Source: Streptomyces californicus | GTDB taxonomy: Bacteria > Actinomycetota > Actinomycetes > Streptomycetales > Streptomycetaceae | DNA: 64,000 bases | Direction: 5' to 3' | Assembly (NCBI RefSeq): GCF_000717645.1 | Contig: NZ_JNZZ01000006.1 | Location: forward strand, 276,534 to 340,533 | Shown here: piece after piece, positions 26,082-33,100 of the stretch | Numbering within the stretch: position 1 is the first letter of the stretch | Layout: every line of letters starts with the position of its first letter | Position numbers and translations under genes: made by a program | The notes under the pieces: generated by a model | Seen by the model: the letters and a program-made list of their open reading frames with translations, nothing else | What the model was told of the DNA's origin: nothing | Databases searched by the model: none

Positions 26082-26129
26082 GTGGCGACCATGCGCAGGT
26101 ATCGCATTTCATTGCGGAGGCGTACAAAT

Positions 26130-26417
26130 ATGGCCGAATGCAGCCAGCTGCAAATTTACGAGATCGAGAAGGCAAGTGATCACGGAAGAACATGTACAGT
26201 CCGGTGCATCAGCGGAACTGCTCGCCTCGGACAGGTTTTCGTGCTTGCTCCAGAAGATTATGACGCGCCCGCAGGCCTGCATCTCACTTTGACCAGGATT
26301 GAACGATATGGAAATGCCGTCGAATTCTTTGACCCTCCCCACACTGCCAAAGTGGAGCTTTCCGGAGACTCAGGGGCGCCCCTGAGTCGCGGGTCGATCA
26401 TTCAGAGCTCACTCTGA
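26130..26417 (+). CDS. Small beta-barrel-like hypothetical protein
   Basis: 95 residues. GGAGG sits 9 nt before ATG 26130, so it is probably expressed. The pattern TCTVRCISGTARLGQVFVLA ... LHLTLTRIERYGNAVEFFDP ... KVELSGDSGAPLSRGSII resembles the domain-II beta barrel of translation GTPases (a G-x-I/V-x-x-G-D-like hairpin, then a final glycine turn), but no GTPase domain is present. GC content and codon use are lower than in the flanking chromosome, consistent with acquisition next to the transposase remnants. Function unknown. Confidence 0.6.
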   Translation: MAECSQLQIYEIEKASDHGRTCTVRCISGTARLGQVFVLAPEDYDAPAGLHLTLTRIERYGNAVEFFDPPHTAKVELSGDSGAPLSRGSIIQSSL

Positions 26418-26641
26418 TGCATGCTCACCAGCTTCGCTCGCCCACTCGATCAGTCGCGTGCCCTTCGGCCAGTCCTTCCGCCCGTTGAGCCCCTCGGCAA
26501 CCCCCAGGCCGAATCGTTGACCAGTTCACTTCTGTCCACCAGGCCACACAGCAGGCATGACAGTGCCGGCGGAACACATTCGATATGACCTGAAGGCTTC
26601 AACGGGCCTCGTCGCAGGCGAAGGCCACCGAAGGGAACGGC

Positions 26642-26974
26642 ATGGCCATAGGAAATAAGAACCTCCTGGGAATCGCCGGAGATCTTTCTTCATCTTCACC
26701 GAAGGCGAGAGAGGAAGCTTCGGAGAGAATCTGCGATTGGGTTCACTCGTTCGACCGGAGAGAGGTTCGAACAGTAGCCACACTTCTCTCATCGGCAGTG
26801 GCGACAGAAGAGGACAGAGATTGCCGCGAAAGCGAACTGAACGCTCTCAGCGAACTGACTGCGTCCGGTCTGGTCGAAGCCGAGGACGTCGTAGCACTCC
26901 GCGAGCTACGACGTGACCTCCTGACGGAGCCGGACGCCGAACACTACGATTACCTCGCGAGCGAATACTTCTGA
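26642..26974 (+). CDS. Hypothetical all-helical protein, possible immunity type
   Basis: 110 residues, mostly helical and acidic: LLGIAGDLSSSSPKAREEAS, RICDWVHSFDRREVRTVATL, SELNALSELTASGLVEAEDV. The helix-pair pattern is HEAT-like and resembles small streptomycete proteins found beside polymorphic-toxin immunity genes; that link is inference. GAAGGGAAC precedes the ATG. AT-richer than the chromosome average. It is followed after 131 bp by a CdiI-like gene on the same strand. Confidence 0.55.
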   Translation: MAIGNKNLLGIAGDLSSSSPKAREEASERICDWVHSFDRREVRTVATLLSSAVATEEDRDCRESELNALSELTASGLVEAEDVVALRELRRDLLTEPDAEHYDYLASEYF

Positions 26975-27105
26975 CATCGGATCGGGGAGATAGACAGAAA
27001 TCCGATCACTGATTGAAGCATGATGCCTATCCACCACAAATGGTCAATCCTGGCGACCTTCGCCGGCCCGTCAGAGCCGACACGCCCAACGGTCGAGAGC
27101 ACAAG

Positions 27106-27540
27106 ATGAGTCGAAAAATCGACGAAACGAAATCCCTGGAGCAGATCGAGGGAATCAAATGGCCAGCACCTCCACCCGATGCTACCGGCCTGGTGAAAGC
27201 ATCCTACGAACTACGCAAACTACCCATGGGCCGTCTTGATGCGCACGAGGTCAGCAGGCTCATCGGGCAGGACATCGGCGTTCCCTGGCTACTCCCGATC
27301 GCGCTGGATATCCTTCACAGAACGGCGCATGACCAGTCCTTGAGTGACTTCAACGATGACGATCTGCTGACGGCGGCACTGACGAGGAAGTCGCACGTAT
27401 GGCGATCCAACCCGGGCTGGGTTACCGAGATGAAAGAGATCATCGCAGCGCTCGACGGCATTTCGTCATACATTCGGGAGGACATTCAGAATTCCTCAAA
27501 GAGAGTAGCTCCCAGAAGTAGCTTTCACCGTTCCAAACGT
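27106..27540 (+). CDS. CdiI-like contact-dependent-inhibition immunity protein, 3' end uncertain
   Basis: The first about 140 residues match the CdiI_2-type immunity pattern: LEQIEGIKWPAPPPDATGLVK, then LPMGRLDAHEVSRLIGQDIGVPWLLPIALDIL, then DDDLLTAALTRKSHVWRSNPGW and an acidic-hydrophobic C-terminal helix. Such proteins neutralise toxin tips of contact- or secretion-delivered toxins in the cytosol. No toxin gene is visible, so it looks like an orphan. Resemblance to the family ends near 27525, but the frame stays open to 28023 across the antisense ferredoxin gene, which suggests the native stop was lost at a recombination junction. ATG 27106 is chosen by homology; the ribosome site is weak. 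Confidence 0.55.
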
Positions 27541-27750
27541 GCTCAAAGCAAAGAGCGCCCATGTGGTCGCCGGCATCGACGTGGAACCGGCCCCCTGACG
27601 ATCGACGCCACGATGCCCGATGCTCTGGAGCAACTCGACGTACAGCGGCACGCGAAGGCATGGCACCTCGCCGGTCCAAAGTGCGGAGCTGCCCTCATTC
27701 CACCGCCACAGGACGGTGGCGCTGCCGTCGGATGGGTTCCCGTACACGAC
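27440..27750 (-). pseudogene. Possible frameshifted gene fragment
   Basis: Two overlapping minus-strand frames each show protein-like stretches: NPSDGSATVLWRWNEGSSAL ... VPLYVELLQSIGHRGV (27747 to about 27580) and VDAGDHMGALCFEHVWNGES-YFWELLSL (about 27570 to 27480). One frameshift near 27575 would join them. No family recognised. It overlaps the 3' end of the CdiI-like frame on the other strand, so at most one of the two is intact there. Confidence 0.3.
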
Positions 27751-27774
27751 ATCGCGCCCCCAGCCCCGCTCCCC

Positions 27775-28008
27775 TCACTCCTCCGGCGGGAAGACCACCT
27801 CGCCCGATCCCGCCAGCGTCAGCGTGATCGCCTCCACCGGGCAGCCCTCCGCCGCCGTCAGGAGCTGTTCGGCCGCGTCGCGGTCCTCCGGGGTCGGGTG
27901 GGACTGGCGGGCGGTGTCCAGGCGGAAGGCGTCCGGGGCGTGGTGGACGCACATGGCGGAGCCGATGCAGACCGAGCGGTCGACCTCCACGTGCCAGCGG
28001 TCGCCCAT
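27775..28008 (-). CDS. P450-type [3Fe-4S] ferredoxin
   Basis: 77 residues. Cluster ligands CIGSAMC (Cys about 14 and 20, with the usual second ligand replaced by Ala/Met, diagnostic of a 3Fe-4S cluster) and the distal EGCPVEAI (Cys about 56). This type passes electrons to cytochromes P450. Its ATG overlaps the aldehyde dehydrogenase stop by one base (TGATG), so translation is coupled. The nearest P450 in the window is the CYP125-type enzyme at 38609; pairing the two is inference from shared operator motifs. Confidence 0.9.
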   Translation of the reverse strand: MGDRWHVEVDRSVCIGSAMCVHHAPDAFRLDTARQSHPTPEDRDAAEQLLTAAEGCPVEAITLTLAGSGEVVFPPEE

Positions 28009-29468
28009 CACGCCTCCCGGTAGCCGGCGGGCAGGTGGATCATCTTGTGCTCGAAGAACTCGCCGTAGCCCTCGGGGCCGAACTCCCGCCCCAGGCCGGA
28101 GTCCTTGTAGCCGCCGAACGGGCCGAGCATGTCCAGGCTGAAGGTGTTCACGCTGTACGTGCCCGTGCGCACCCGGCGGGCCACCTCGATGCCGCGTTCC
28201 GTGTCCGCCGTCCAGACGCTGCCGCTGAGGCCGTACGGGGAGTCGTCGGCGATGCGGATCGCCTCGGCCTCGTCGGCGTACGGGATCAGGCAGATCACCG
28301 GGCCGAAGATCTCCTCGCGGGCGATCCGCATGGAGTTGTCGACCGAGCCGAAGAGAGTGGGTTCGACGTACCAGCCGCGCTCCTGCGAGGCGGGGCGGCT
28401 GCCGCCGGTGAGGATCTTGGCGCCCTCCTCCTGGCCCAACCTGATGTATTCCAGGGAGCGTTGCTGCTGGCGCCGGGCCACCAGCGGGCCCAGTTCGGTG
28501 GCCGGGTCCAGGGGGTCGCCCACGCGCAGGGCCCCCGCCGCCGCCGCGAACGCCTCGGCGATCTCGTCGTACCGGGAGCGCGGGGCCAGGATGCGCGTCT
28601 GGGCCACGCACGCCTGGCCGTTGATCATCCAGGCGAACGGGACGATGCCCGCCACCGCCGCCTCCAGGTCCGCGTCCGGCAGGATGACCGCCGCCGACTT
28701 GCCGCCCAACTCCAGGGTGACGCGCGTCAGATGGCGCGAGGCCACCTCCATCACCCGGCGGCCGGCCGCCACCGATCCGGTGAAGGACACCTTGTCCACG
28801 TCCGGGTGGCCCACCAGGTACTCGCTGACCTCGCGGTCGGCCGGGAGGATGGAGAGGACCCCGGGCGGCAGCCCCGCCTCCTCCACGATCTCCGCCAGCA
28901 CATAGGCGTCCAGCGGGGTCTCCGGGGAGACCTTCAGGACGGCCGTGCAGCCGGCCAGGAGGGCGGGGGCCAGTTTGGCGGCGGCCGTGAACTGCGGGAC
29001 GTTCCACGGGACGACCGCCGCCACCACGCCCACCGGCTCGCGGCGGACCAGGAGCGGGCCGAGGACGCCGTCGCGCCGTTCCTCGTACGGGAACGTCCGC
29101 GCCACCGTGATCGCCGAGTCCCAGACCATCATCGCGGCCAGCGCCTGCACCATGACGCTCGAACTGTAGGGCGTGCCGTTCTGCGCGCTGATCAGCCGGG
29201 CGAACTCCTCGTGGCGTACGGCGAAGGCGTCCTTGATCCGGGTGATCACCGCGATCCGCTCGTCCGGCGTCATGCGGGGCCAGGGGCCCTCGTCGAAGGC
29301 ACGGCGGGCGGCGGCGACCGCCCGGTCCACATCGCCCTCCGAGGCGTGCGGAACGCGGCCGATGACCTGTTCGGTGTGCGGCGAGATCACCTCGATGACC
29401 CCGGTGGAGAGCGGGTCGGTGAACTCCCCGCCGATGAACAGCTTTCCGTGTTCCACGCGCTCGGTCAT
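28008..29468 (-). CDS. NAD(P)-dependent aldehyde dehydrogenase
   Basis: 486 residues, a full-length ALDH. Signatures: PWNVPQFTAAAKLAPALLAG (about 154-173), the nucleotide loop FTGSVAAGR (about 229), general base Glu about 253 in TLELGGKSA, catalytic Cys about 287 in GQACVAQTR, and the EEIFGPV block near 385. It oxidises an aldehyde to an acid in the cytosol, and in this setting could complete oxidation of the sterol C26 terminus begun by a CYP125-type enzyme. GGGAGG lies 8 nt before ATG 29468. Upstream are a CTGAC-N5-GTCAG box (29501) and a GAACTG/CAGTTC palindrome (29515). First gene of a two-gene operon with the ferredoxin. Confidence 0.9.
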   Translation of the reverse strand: MTERVEHGKLFIGGEFTDPLSTGVIEVISPHTEQVIGRVPHASEGDVDRAVAAARRAFDEGPWPRMTPDERIAVITRIKDAFAVRHEEFARLISAQNGTPYSSSVMVQALAAMMVWDSAITVARTFPYEERRDGVLGPLLVRREPVGVVAAVVPWNVPQFTAAAKLAPALLAGCTAVLKVSPETPLDAYVLAEIVEEAGLPPGVLSILPADREVSEYLVGHPDVDKVSFTGSVAAGRRVMEVASRHLTRVTLELGGKSAAVILPDADLEAAVAGIVPFAWMINGQACVAQTRILAPRSRYDEIAEAFAAAAGALRVGDPLDPATELGPLVARRQQQRSLEYIRLGQEEGAKILTGGSRPASQERGWYVEPTLFGSVDNSMRIAREEIFGPVICLIPYADEAEAIRIADDSPYGLSGSVWTADTERGIEVARRVRTGTYSVNTFSLDMLGPFGGYKDSGLGREFGPEGYGEFFEHKMIHLPAGYREA

Positions 29469-29500
29469 GCCCGTCGCCTCCCGCCGCCCGGCACCGCCGT

Positions 29501-29530
29501 CTGACTGTGCGTCAGAACTGATACCAGTTC
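29501..29530. promoter_or_regulatory. Two adjoining operators upstream of aldehyde dehydrogenase
   Basis: CTGACTGTGCGTCAG (29501-29515), perfect arms, shares its last base with a second palindrome GAACTG-ATAC-CAGTTC (29515-29530). The first is the motif repeated in front of hsd4B, the F420-type gene and CYP125. The second has AAC/GTT half-sites like KstR boxes but with a wider spacer. Confidence 0.5.
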
Positions 29531-29592
29531 CTGTTCCAGGAGTCCACGGTGCGAACGGCCCCCCGGCCGAAAGAAGTGGTGGCCCCGGGCTA

Positions 29593-29620
29593 CCACTGGA
29601 ACGAGTTCTCGTTACAGTGG
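29593..29620. promoter_or_regulatory. Nested inverted repeat upstream of the MBL hydrolase
   Basis: CCACTG (29593-29598) pairs with CAGTGG (29615-29620). Inside, TGGAACGAGTTCTCGTTACA (29597-29616) contains a KstR-like box missing only the last specified base (TGGAACGAGTTCTC) and a wider AAC-N8-GTT pair. It lies about 26 bp before the start codon, where a repressor would block transcription. Confidence 0.5.
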
Positions 29621-29645
29621 AGGCCGAGGCGGAGAGGGGAAGCCC

Positions 29646-30683
29646 ATGACGCGGGTGACCGACCACGGCGGAGGCGTCCACAGCATCGAGGTCCCGATCC
29701 CGGACAACCCGCTGGGGCACACCCTGGTCCATCTCGTGGACACCGGCCGAGGGCCCGTCCTCATCGACACCGGGTGGGACGACCCCGCCTCCTGGGACAC
29801 GCTGGTCGCCGGGCTCTCCGCCCTCGGGACCGCGGTCTCCGACGTCCACGGCATCGTCATCACCCATCACCACCCCGACCACCACGGGCTCTCCGGCCGG
29901 GTCCGCGAGGCGTCCGGGGCCTGGATCGCGATGCACGAGGCCGACACCGCGATCGTCCGCCGCACCCGGGAGGCGGAGCCCGGCACCTGGCTCGACTACC
30001 TCACCCGCAAGCTCGCCGCCGTCGGCGCGCCCGACGACCACCTCGCCCCGCTGCGCGCGGCCCGCGCCGGCGGCCGGCTGCGGACCCTGCCCGGACTGAG
30101 CGCCGCCCTCCCCGACCGCGAGATCGTCCCCGGCGAGCTGCTGGACCTCGCCGGACGGCGGCTGCGGGCCGTCTGGACGCCCGGCCACACCCCCGGCCAC
30201 GTCTGCCTCCATCTGGAGGAGCGGCATCCGGCGAACCTCCCCGGGCACGGGCGGCTCTTCTCCGGGGACCACCTGCTGCCGGGGATCAGCCCGCACATCG
30301 GGCTGTACGAGGACCCCGACGACACCGCCGTCACCGACCCGCTCGGGGACTACCTCGCCTCGCTGGAGCGGATCGGCCGGCTCGGAGTCGCGGAGGTGCT
30401 GCCCGCCCACCAGCACGCGTTCACCGACGCGGGCGGACGGGTGCGGGAGCTGCTGGCCCACCACGAGGAGCGGCTGACCGGACTCCTCGCCCTGCTGGCC
30501 ACCCCCCTCACCCCGTGGCAGCTCGCCGAGCGGATGGAGTGGAACCGGCCCTGGGAGCAGATCCCGCACGGTTCGCGGTCGATCGCCGTCTCCGAGGCCG
30601 AGTCCCATCTGCGGCGCCTGGTGAAGCTCGGCCGCGCGGAGGCCATCCCGGGCGGCCCCCCGGTGACGTACATCGCCGTGTGA
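29646..30683 (+). CDS. MBL-fold metallo-hydrolase
   Basis: 345 residues. Metallo-beta-lactamase fold with ITHHHPDHHGLSG (about 73-85, binuclear metal site), TPGHTPGHVCLHL near 180, and LFSGDHLLPGISPHIGLYED near 203 supplying the bridging Asp. The C-terminal about 70 residues form a winged-helix-like tail (LTPWQLAERMEWNRPWEQI ... HLRRLVKLGRAEAI) as in LACTB2-type hydrolases. Possible thioesterase or glyoxalase-II-like hydrolysis of a CoA or thiol ester; unproven. GGAGAGGGG precedes ATG 29646. A nested operator with KstR-like half-sites sits just upstream. Confidence 0.85.
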   Translation: MTRVTDHGGGVHSIEVPIPDNPLGHTLVHLVDTGRGPVLIDTGWDDPASWDTLVAGLSALGTAVSDVHGIVITHHHPDHHGLSGRVREASGAWIAMHEADTAIVRRTREAEPGTWLDYLTRKLAAVGAPDDHLAPLRAARAGGRLRTLPGLSAALPDREIVPGELLDLAGRRLRAVWTPGHTPGHVCLHLEERHPANLPGHGRLFSGDHLLPGISPHIGLYEDPDDTAVTDPLGDYLASLERIGRLGVAEVLPAHQHAFTDAGGRVRELLAHHEERLTGLLALLATPLTPWQLAERMEWNRPWEQIPHGSRSIAVSEAESHLRRLVKLGRAEAIPGGPPVTYIAV

Positions 30684-30866
30684 GCCCCACCCGGCCCGGA
30701 CCCGGTGACGTACAGCGCCGCATGAGCCCGGGGCCCGGCCCGGACCCGGTGACGTACAGCGCCGTGTGGTCCCCACCCGATGACCTGGGTTCTCCCGGCG
30801 ACGCGCCTCGCCTCTCGGGCCTCGCCCGCCCGGAGCCCCGGTGACGTACGTCGCGACGTGGAGCCC
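30661..30866 (+). repeat. Four direct copies of the MBL gene's 3' tail
   Basis: The last codons and stop region of the MBL gene (CGGTGACGTACATCGCCGTG, from 30661) recur with few changes at 30703, 30747 and 30839, with 42-, 44- and 92-bp spacing. Copies after the first lie outside the gene. They carry the partly palindromic core GTGACGTAC. Confidence 0.75.
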
Positions 30867-30884
30867 CCGGCCGCTCGCTACGGA

Positions 30885-31015
30885 CCGGTAGAGTGGGCAG
30901 GTCGTCATCATGCCCGTACAGGGGGAAGCCGGTGCATATCCGGCACCGCGCCCCAGCCGTGACCCGTCCGTCCGACGGCAGCCGGACCGCCCTCCGCGGA
31001 GCGTGACCGGCTCGG
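30885..31015 (+). ncRNA. Cobalamin (B12) riboswitch
   Basis: The B12-element core is readable: GGGGGAAGCCGGTGCATATC then CGGCACCGCGCCCCAGCCGTGACCCG (about 30918-30963, the conserved GGxGAAxCCGGTGxxAxTCCGGxxC...CCCGCCACTGT-A region with small changes), and the 3' conserved AGCC-GGA-CCGCC near 30981-30995. It ends about 110 nt before the first gene of an ECF transport operon. Known B12 switches reduce expression when adenosylcobalamin is plentiful. Ends are approximate. Confidence 0.8.
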
Positions 31016-31121
31016 GCCACCGGAACCCCGGTGGCCGGCACCGTCGAGGCATACGGGGCCGGAGCCCGGCGCCCCCGTGCGTCCGCGGAGTCCGGCCCTC
31101 GCAGGAGAGGCCCAGCCAGCC

Positions 31122-32372
31122 ATGACCGTACGCCGCAGCGCAGCCGCGCTCGCGACCACCGCCGTGCTCCTGGGAGCCGCCGCCCCCGCGGCGGTCGCCG
31201 CGCCGAGCCCCTCCCCGTCGGCGGAGCTGCCGGCCGGGCTCTACGGCACCACCGACCCGACCTACGACGGGGTGTGGCGGCAGTCGCTGGCCTTCCTCGC
31301 GCAGAAGATCGAGTTCGTCACGCCGTCGACGCAGGCGGTGGACTGGCTGGCGGGCCAGCAGTGCGACAGCGGCGCGTTCACCTCGTACCGGGACGCCTCC
31401 AAGCCGTGCGACTCCTCGACGGTGATGGACACCAACGCCACCGCCGTCGCCGTCCAGGCCCTGGTCGAGATCAACCAGCGCCGCGAGGAGGCCAACAACG
31501 GGGCCGACTGGCTCAAGTCCGTACAGAACCCGGACGGCGGCTGGGGCTACAACCCCGGCAGCCCCAGCGACGCGAACTCGACGTCCATCGTGATCGGCGC
31601 CCTGGCCCGCACCGGCGTCCCGATCAACGAGGTCTCCACCCCCGACGGCAAGACCCCGTACACCGCGCTCCAGTCGCTGGCGATCGCCTGCGGCGAGAAG
31701 GACGGCGGTGCGTTCGCCTACCAGCCCGGCAAGAAAGGCGAGCTGGCCGCCAACCCGGACGCCACCGCGGCCTCGGTGCTCGGTCTGATGGGCAAGGGCA
31801 TCGCCGCCGGGACGTCCAACGCGGTCAAGGACCCCTCCTGCACGAAGGGCGACGACCTCAGCCCGGAGCAGAGCGCCCAGAACGGCGCCTCCTTCCTCGC
31901 GGACACGCTGAAGAAGAAGCCGTACCTGGAGCAGGCCCCGATGCCGGGCGCGGAGGACACCGCACCGCAGCCCGACTACGGCAACACCGCCGACGCCGTC
32001 GTCGCCCTCGCCGCGTCCGGGCACACGGACAAGGCCGAGGCGTCCGTCGACTGGCTGGAGAAGAACGCCGCCGCCTGGTCGAAGGCGGGCGGCCCCGCCG
32101 CCACCGCGCAGCTGATCCTCGCGGCGCACGCCACCGGCGCGGACGCCCGCGGCTTCGGCGGCGTCGACCTCGTCAAGCAGCTCAACGGCATGGGCCCCTC
32201 CCCGGCCGCCACCGCGCAGCCCTCCCCCACGCCGACCGGCCCGCAGCCCTCCAGCGGCACCGACAGCGACGACAGCGGGCTGAGCCTGGGCTGGCTGATC
32301 GGCATCGGGCTGCTCGCCGGCACCGGCATCGGCTTCCTGCTCAGCATGCGCCGGAAGAAGCAGCAGCCGTGA
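31122..32372 (+). CDS. Secreted, membrane-anchored alpha/alpha-toroid protein, transcobalamin-like
   Basis: 416 residues. Signal peptide about 1-28 (ATTAVLLGAAAPAAVAAPSP), then repeated prenyltransferase/squalene-oxidase-type helical units (DWLAGQQCDSGAFTSYRDAS, NPDGGWGYNPGSPSDANSTS, ACGEKDGGAFAYQP, NTADAVVALAASGH), then a Pro/Ser/Thr linker and one C-terminal TM helix (LGWLIGIGLLAGTGIGFLLS) with a basic stop. It therefore sits outside the cell, anchored. The barrel fold is that of the cobalamin-binding alpha domain of intrinsic factor and transcobalamin. As first gene behind a B12 riboswitch it is a good candidate for an external corrinoid-binding protein. Stop overlaps the next start (GTGA). 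Confidence 0.75.
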   Translation: MTVRRSAAALATTAVLLGAAAPAAVAAPSPSPSAELPAGLYGTTDPTYDGVWRQSLAFLAQKIEFVTPSTQAVDWLAGQQCDSGAFTSYRDASKPCDSSTVMDTNATAVAVQALVEINQRREEANNGADWLKSVQNPDGGWGYNPGSPSDANSTSIVIGALARTGVPINEVSTPDGKTPYTALQSLAIACGEKDGGAFAYQPGKKGELAANPDATAASVLGLMGKGIAAGTSNAVKDPSCTKGDDLSPEQSAQNGASFLADTLKKKPYLEQAPMPGAEDTAPQPDYGNTADAVVALAASGHTDKAEASVDWLEKNAAAWSKAGGPAATAQLILAAHATGADARGFGGVDLVKQLNGMGPSPAATAQPSPTPTGPQPSSGTDSDDSGLSLGWLIGIGLLAGTGIGFLLSMRRKKQQP

Positions 32373-33100
32373 GCCCCGCCTCGCAGGAGACGGCGGGTGC
32401 CGGCCGTACGCCGGGCCCGGCGCGGCCGCGCGTCCCGCTCGTCTCCCTGCTGGCCGCCCTGGTCGCCGCCTCCGCCGTGCTGCTCGGCGGCGCGGGCAGC
32501 GCCGAGGCCGCCGGGTACCGCTACTGGTCGTTCTGGCAGGGCAACGGCACGACCTGGGAGTACGCCACCCAGGGGCCGTCCCTGCTGCGCCCGGACGACG
32601 GCACGGTCCAGGGGTTCCGGTTCGCCGTGAGCGAGGACTCGGGCGACGCCTCCCAGCCGCGCCGCGCCCCGGACTTCGGGGCGATCTGCGCGGACACCCC
32701 GGCGAAGGACGGGTCCAAGCGGGTGGCGCTGGTGATCGACGCGGGTACGGCGGCGGACGCCCCGGACGGGGAGGAGCCGCCCGCTCTGCGCACCGCCTGC
32801 GCCCGGGTCGCGCCGGACGCCAGCAGCGCGGAGGCGCTCGCCGCGGTGGCGAAGCCGCTGCGGTACGACAGCAGCGCCATGCTCTGCGCGATCTCCGGCT
32901 ACCCGAAGTCGGGCTGCGGCGAGCAGGTGTCCGGCGACTCGGGCAGCGCCGAGCCGTCCGCCCCCGCGAAGACGCCCGGTGACCGGGCCGGGGGCGGGGA
33001 GGGTGACGGCGGAGGCCCGTCCGTCGGGCTCGTCGTCGGTATCGGCGCCGTCCTGCTGCTGGGCGTCGCCGCCGTGGTCCAGGCGCGCCGCCGCCGGTGA
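32369..33100 (+). CDS. SCO2322-family anchored extracellular protein
   Basis: 243 residues from GTG 32369. Signal peptide ending near AEAAGYRYWSFW, an extracellular domain about 50-190 (WEYATQGPSLLRPDDGTVQG; MLCAISGYPKSGCGEQV), a Gly/Ser linker, and a C-terminal TM helix (VGLVVGIGAVLLLGVAAVVQ) followed by RRRR. The aromatic YWSFWQGNGTTW and ISGYP...GC segments recall the small beta domain (DUF4430-like) that closes over cobalamin in intrinsic factor; I infer it may pair with the toroid protein upstream. It overlaps both neighbours by 4 bp. Confidence 0.7.
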   Translation: MSPASQETAGAGRTPGPARPRVPLVSLLAALVAASAVLLGGAGSAEAAGYRYWSFWQGNGTTWEYATQGPSLLRPDDGTVQGFRFAVSEDSGDASQPRRAPDFGAICADTPAKDGSKRVALVIDAGTAADAPDGEEPPALRTACARVAPDASSAEALAAVAKPLRYDSSAMLCAISGYPKSGCGEQVSGDSGSAEPSAPAKTPGDRAGGGEGDGGGPSVGLVVGIGAVLLLGVAAVVQARRRR

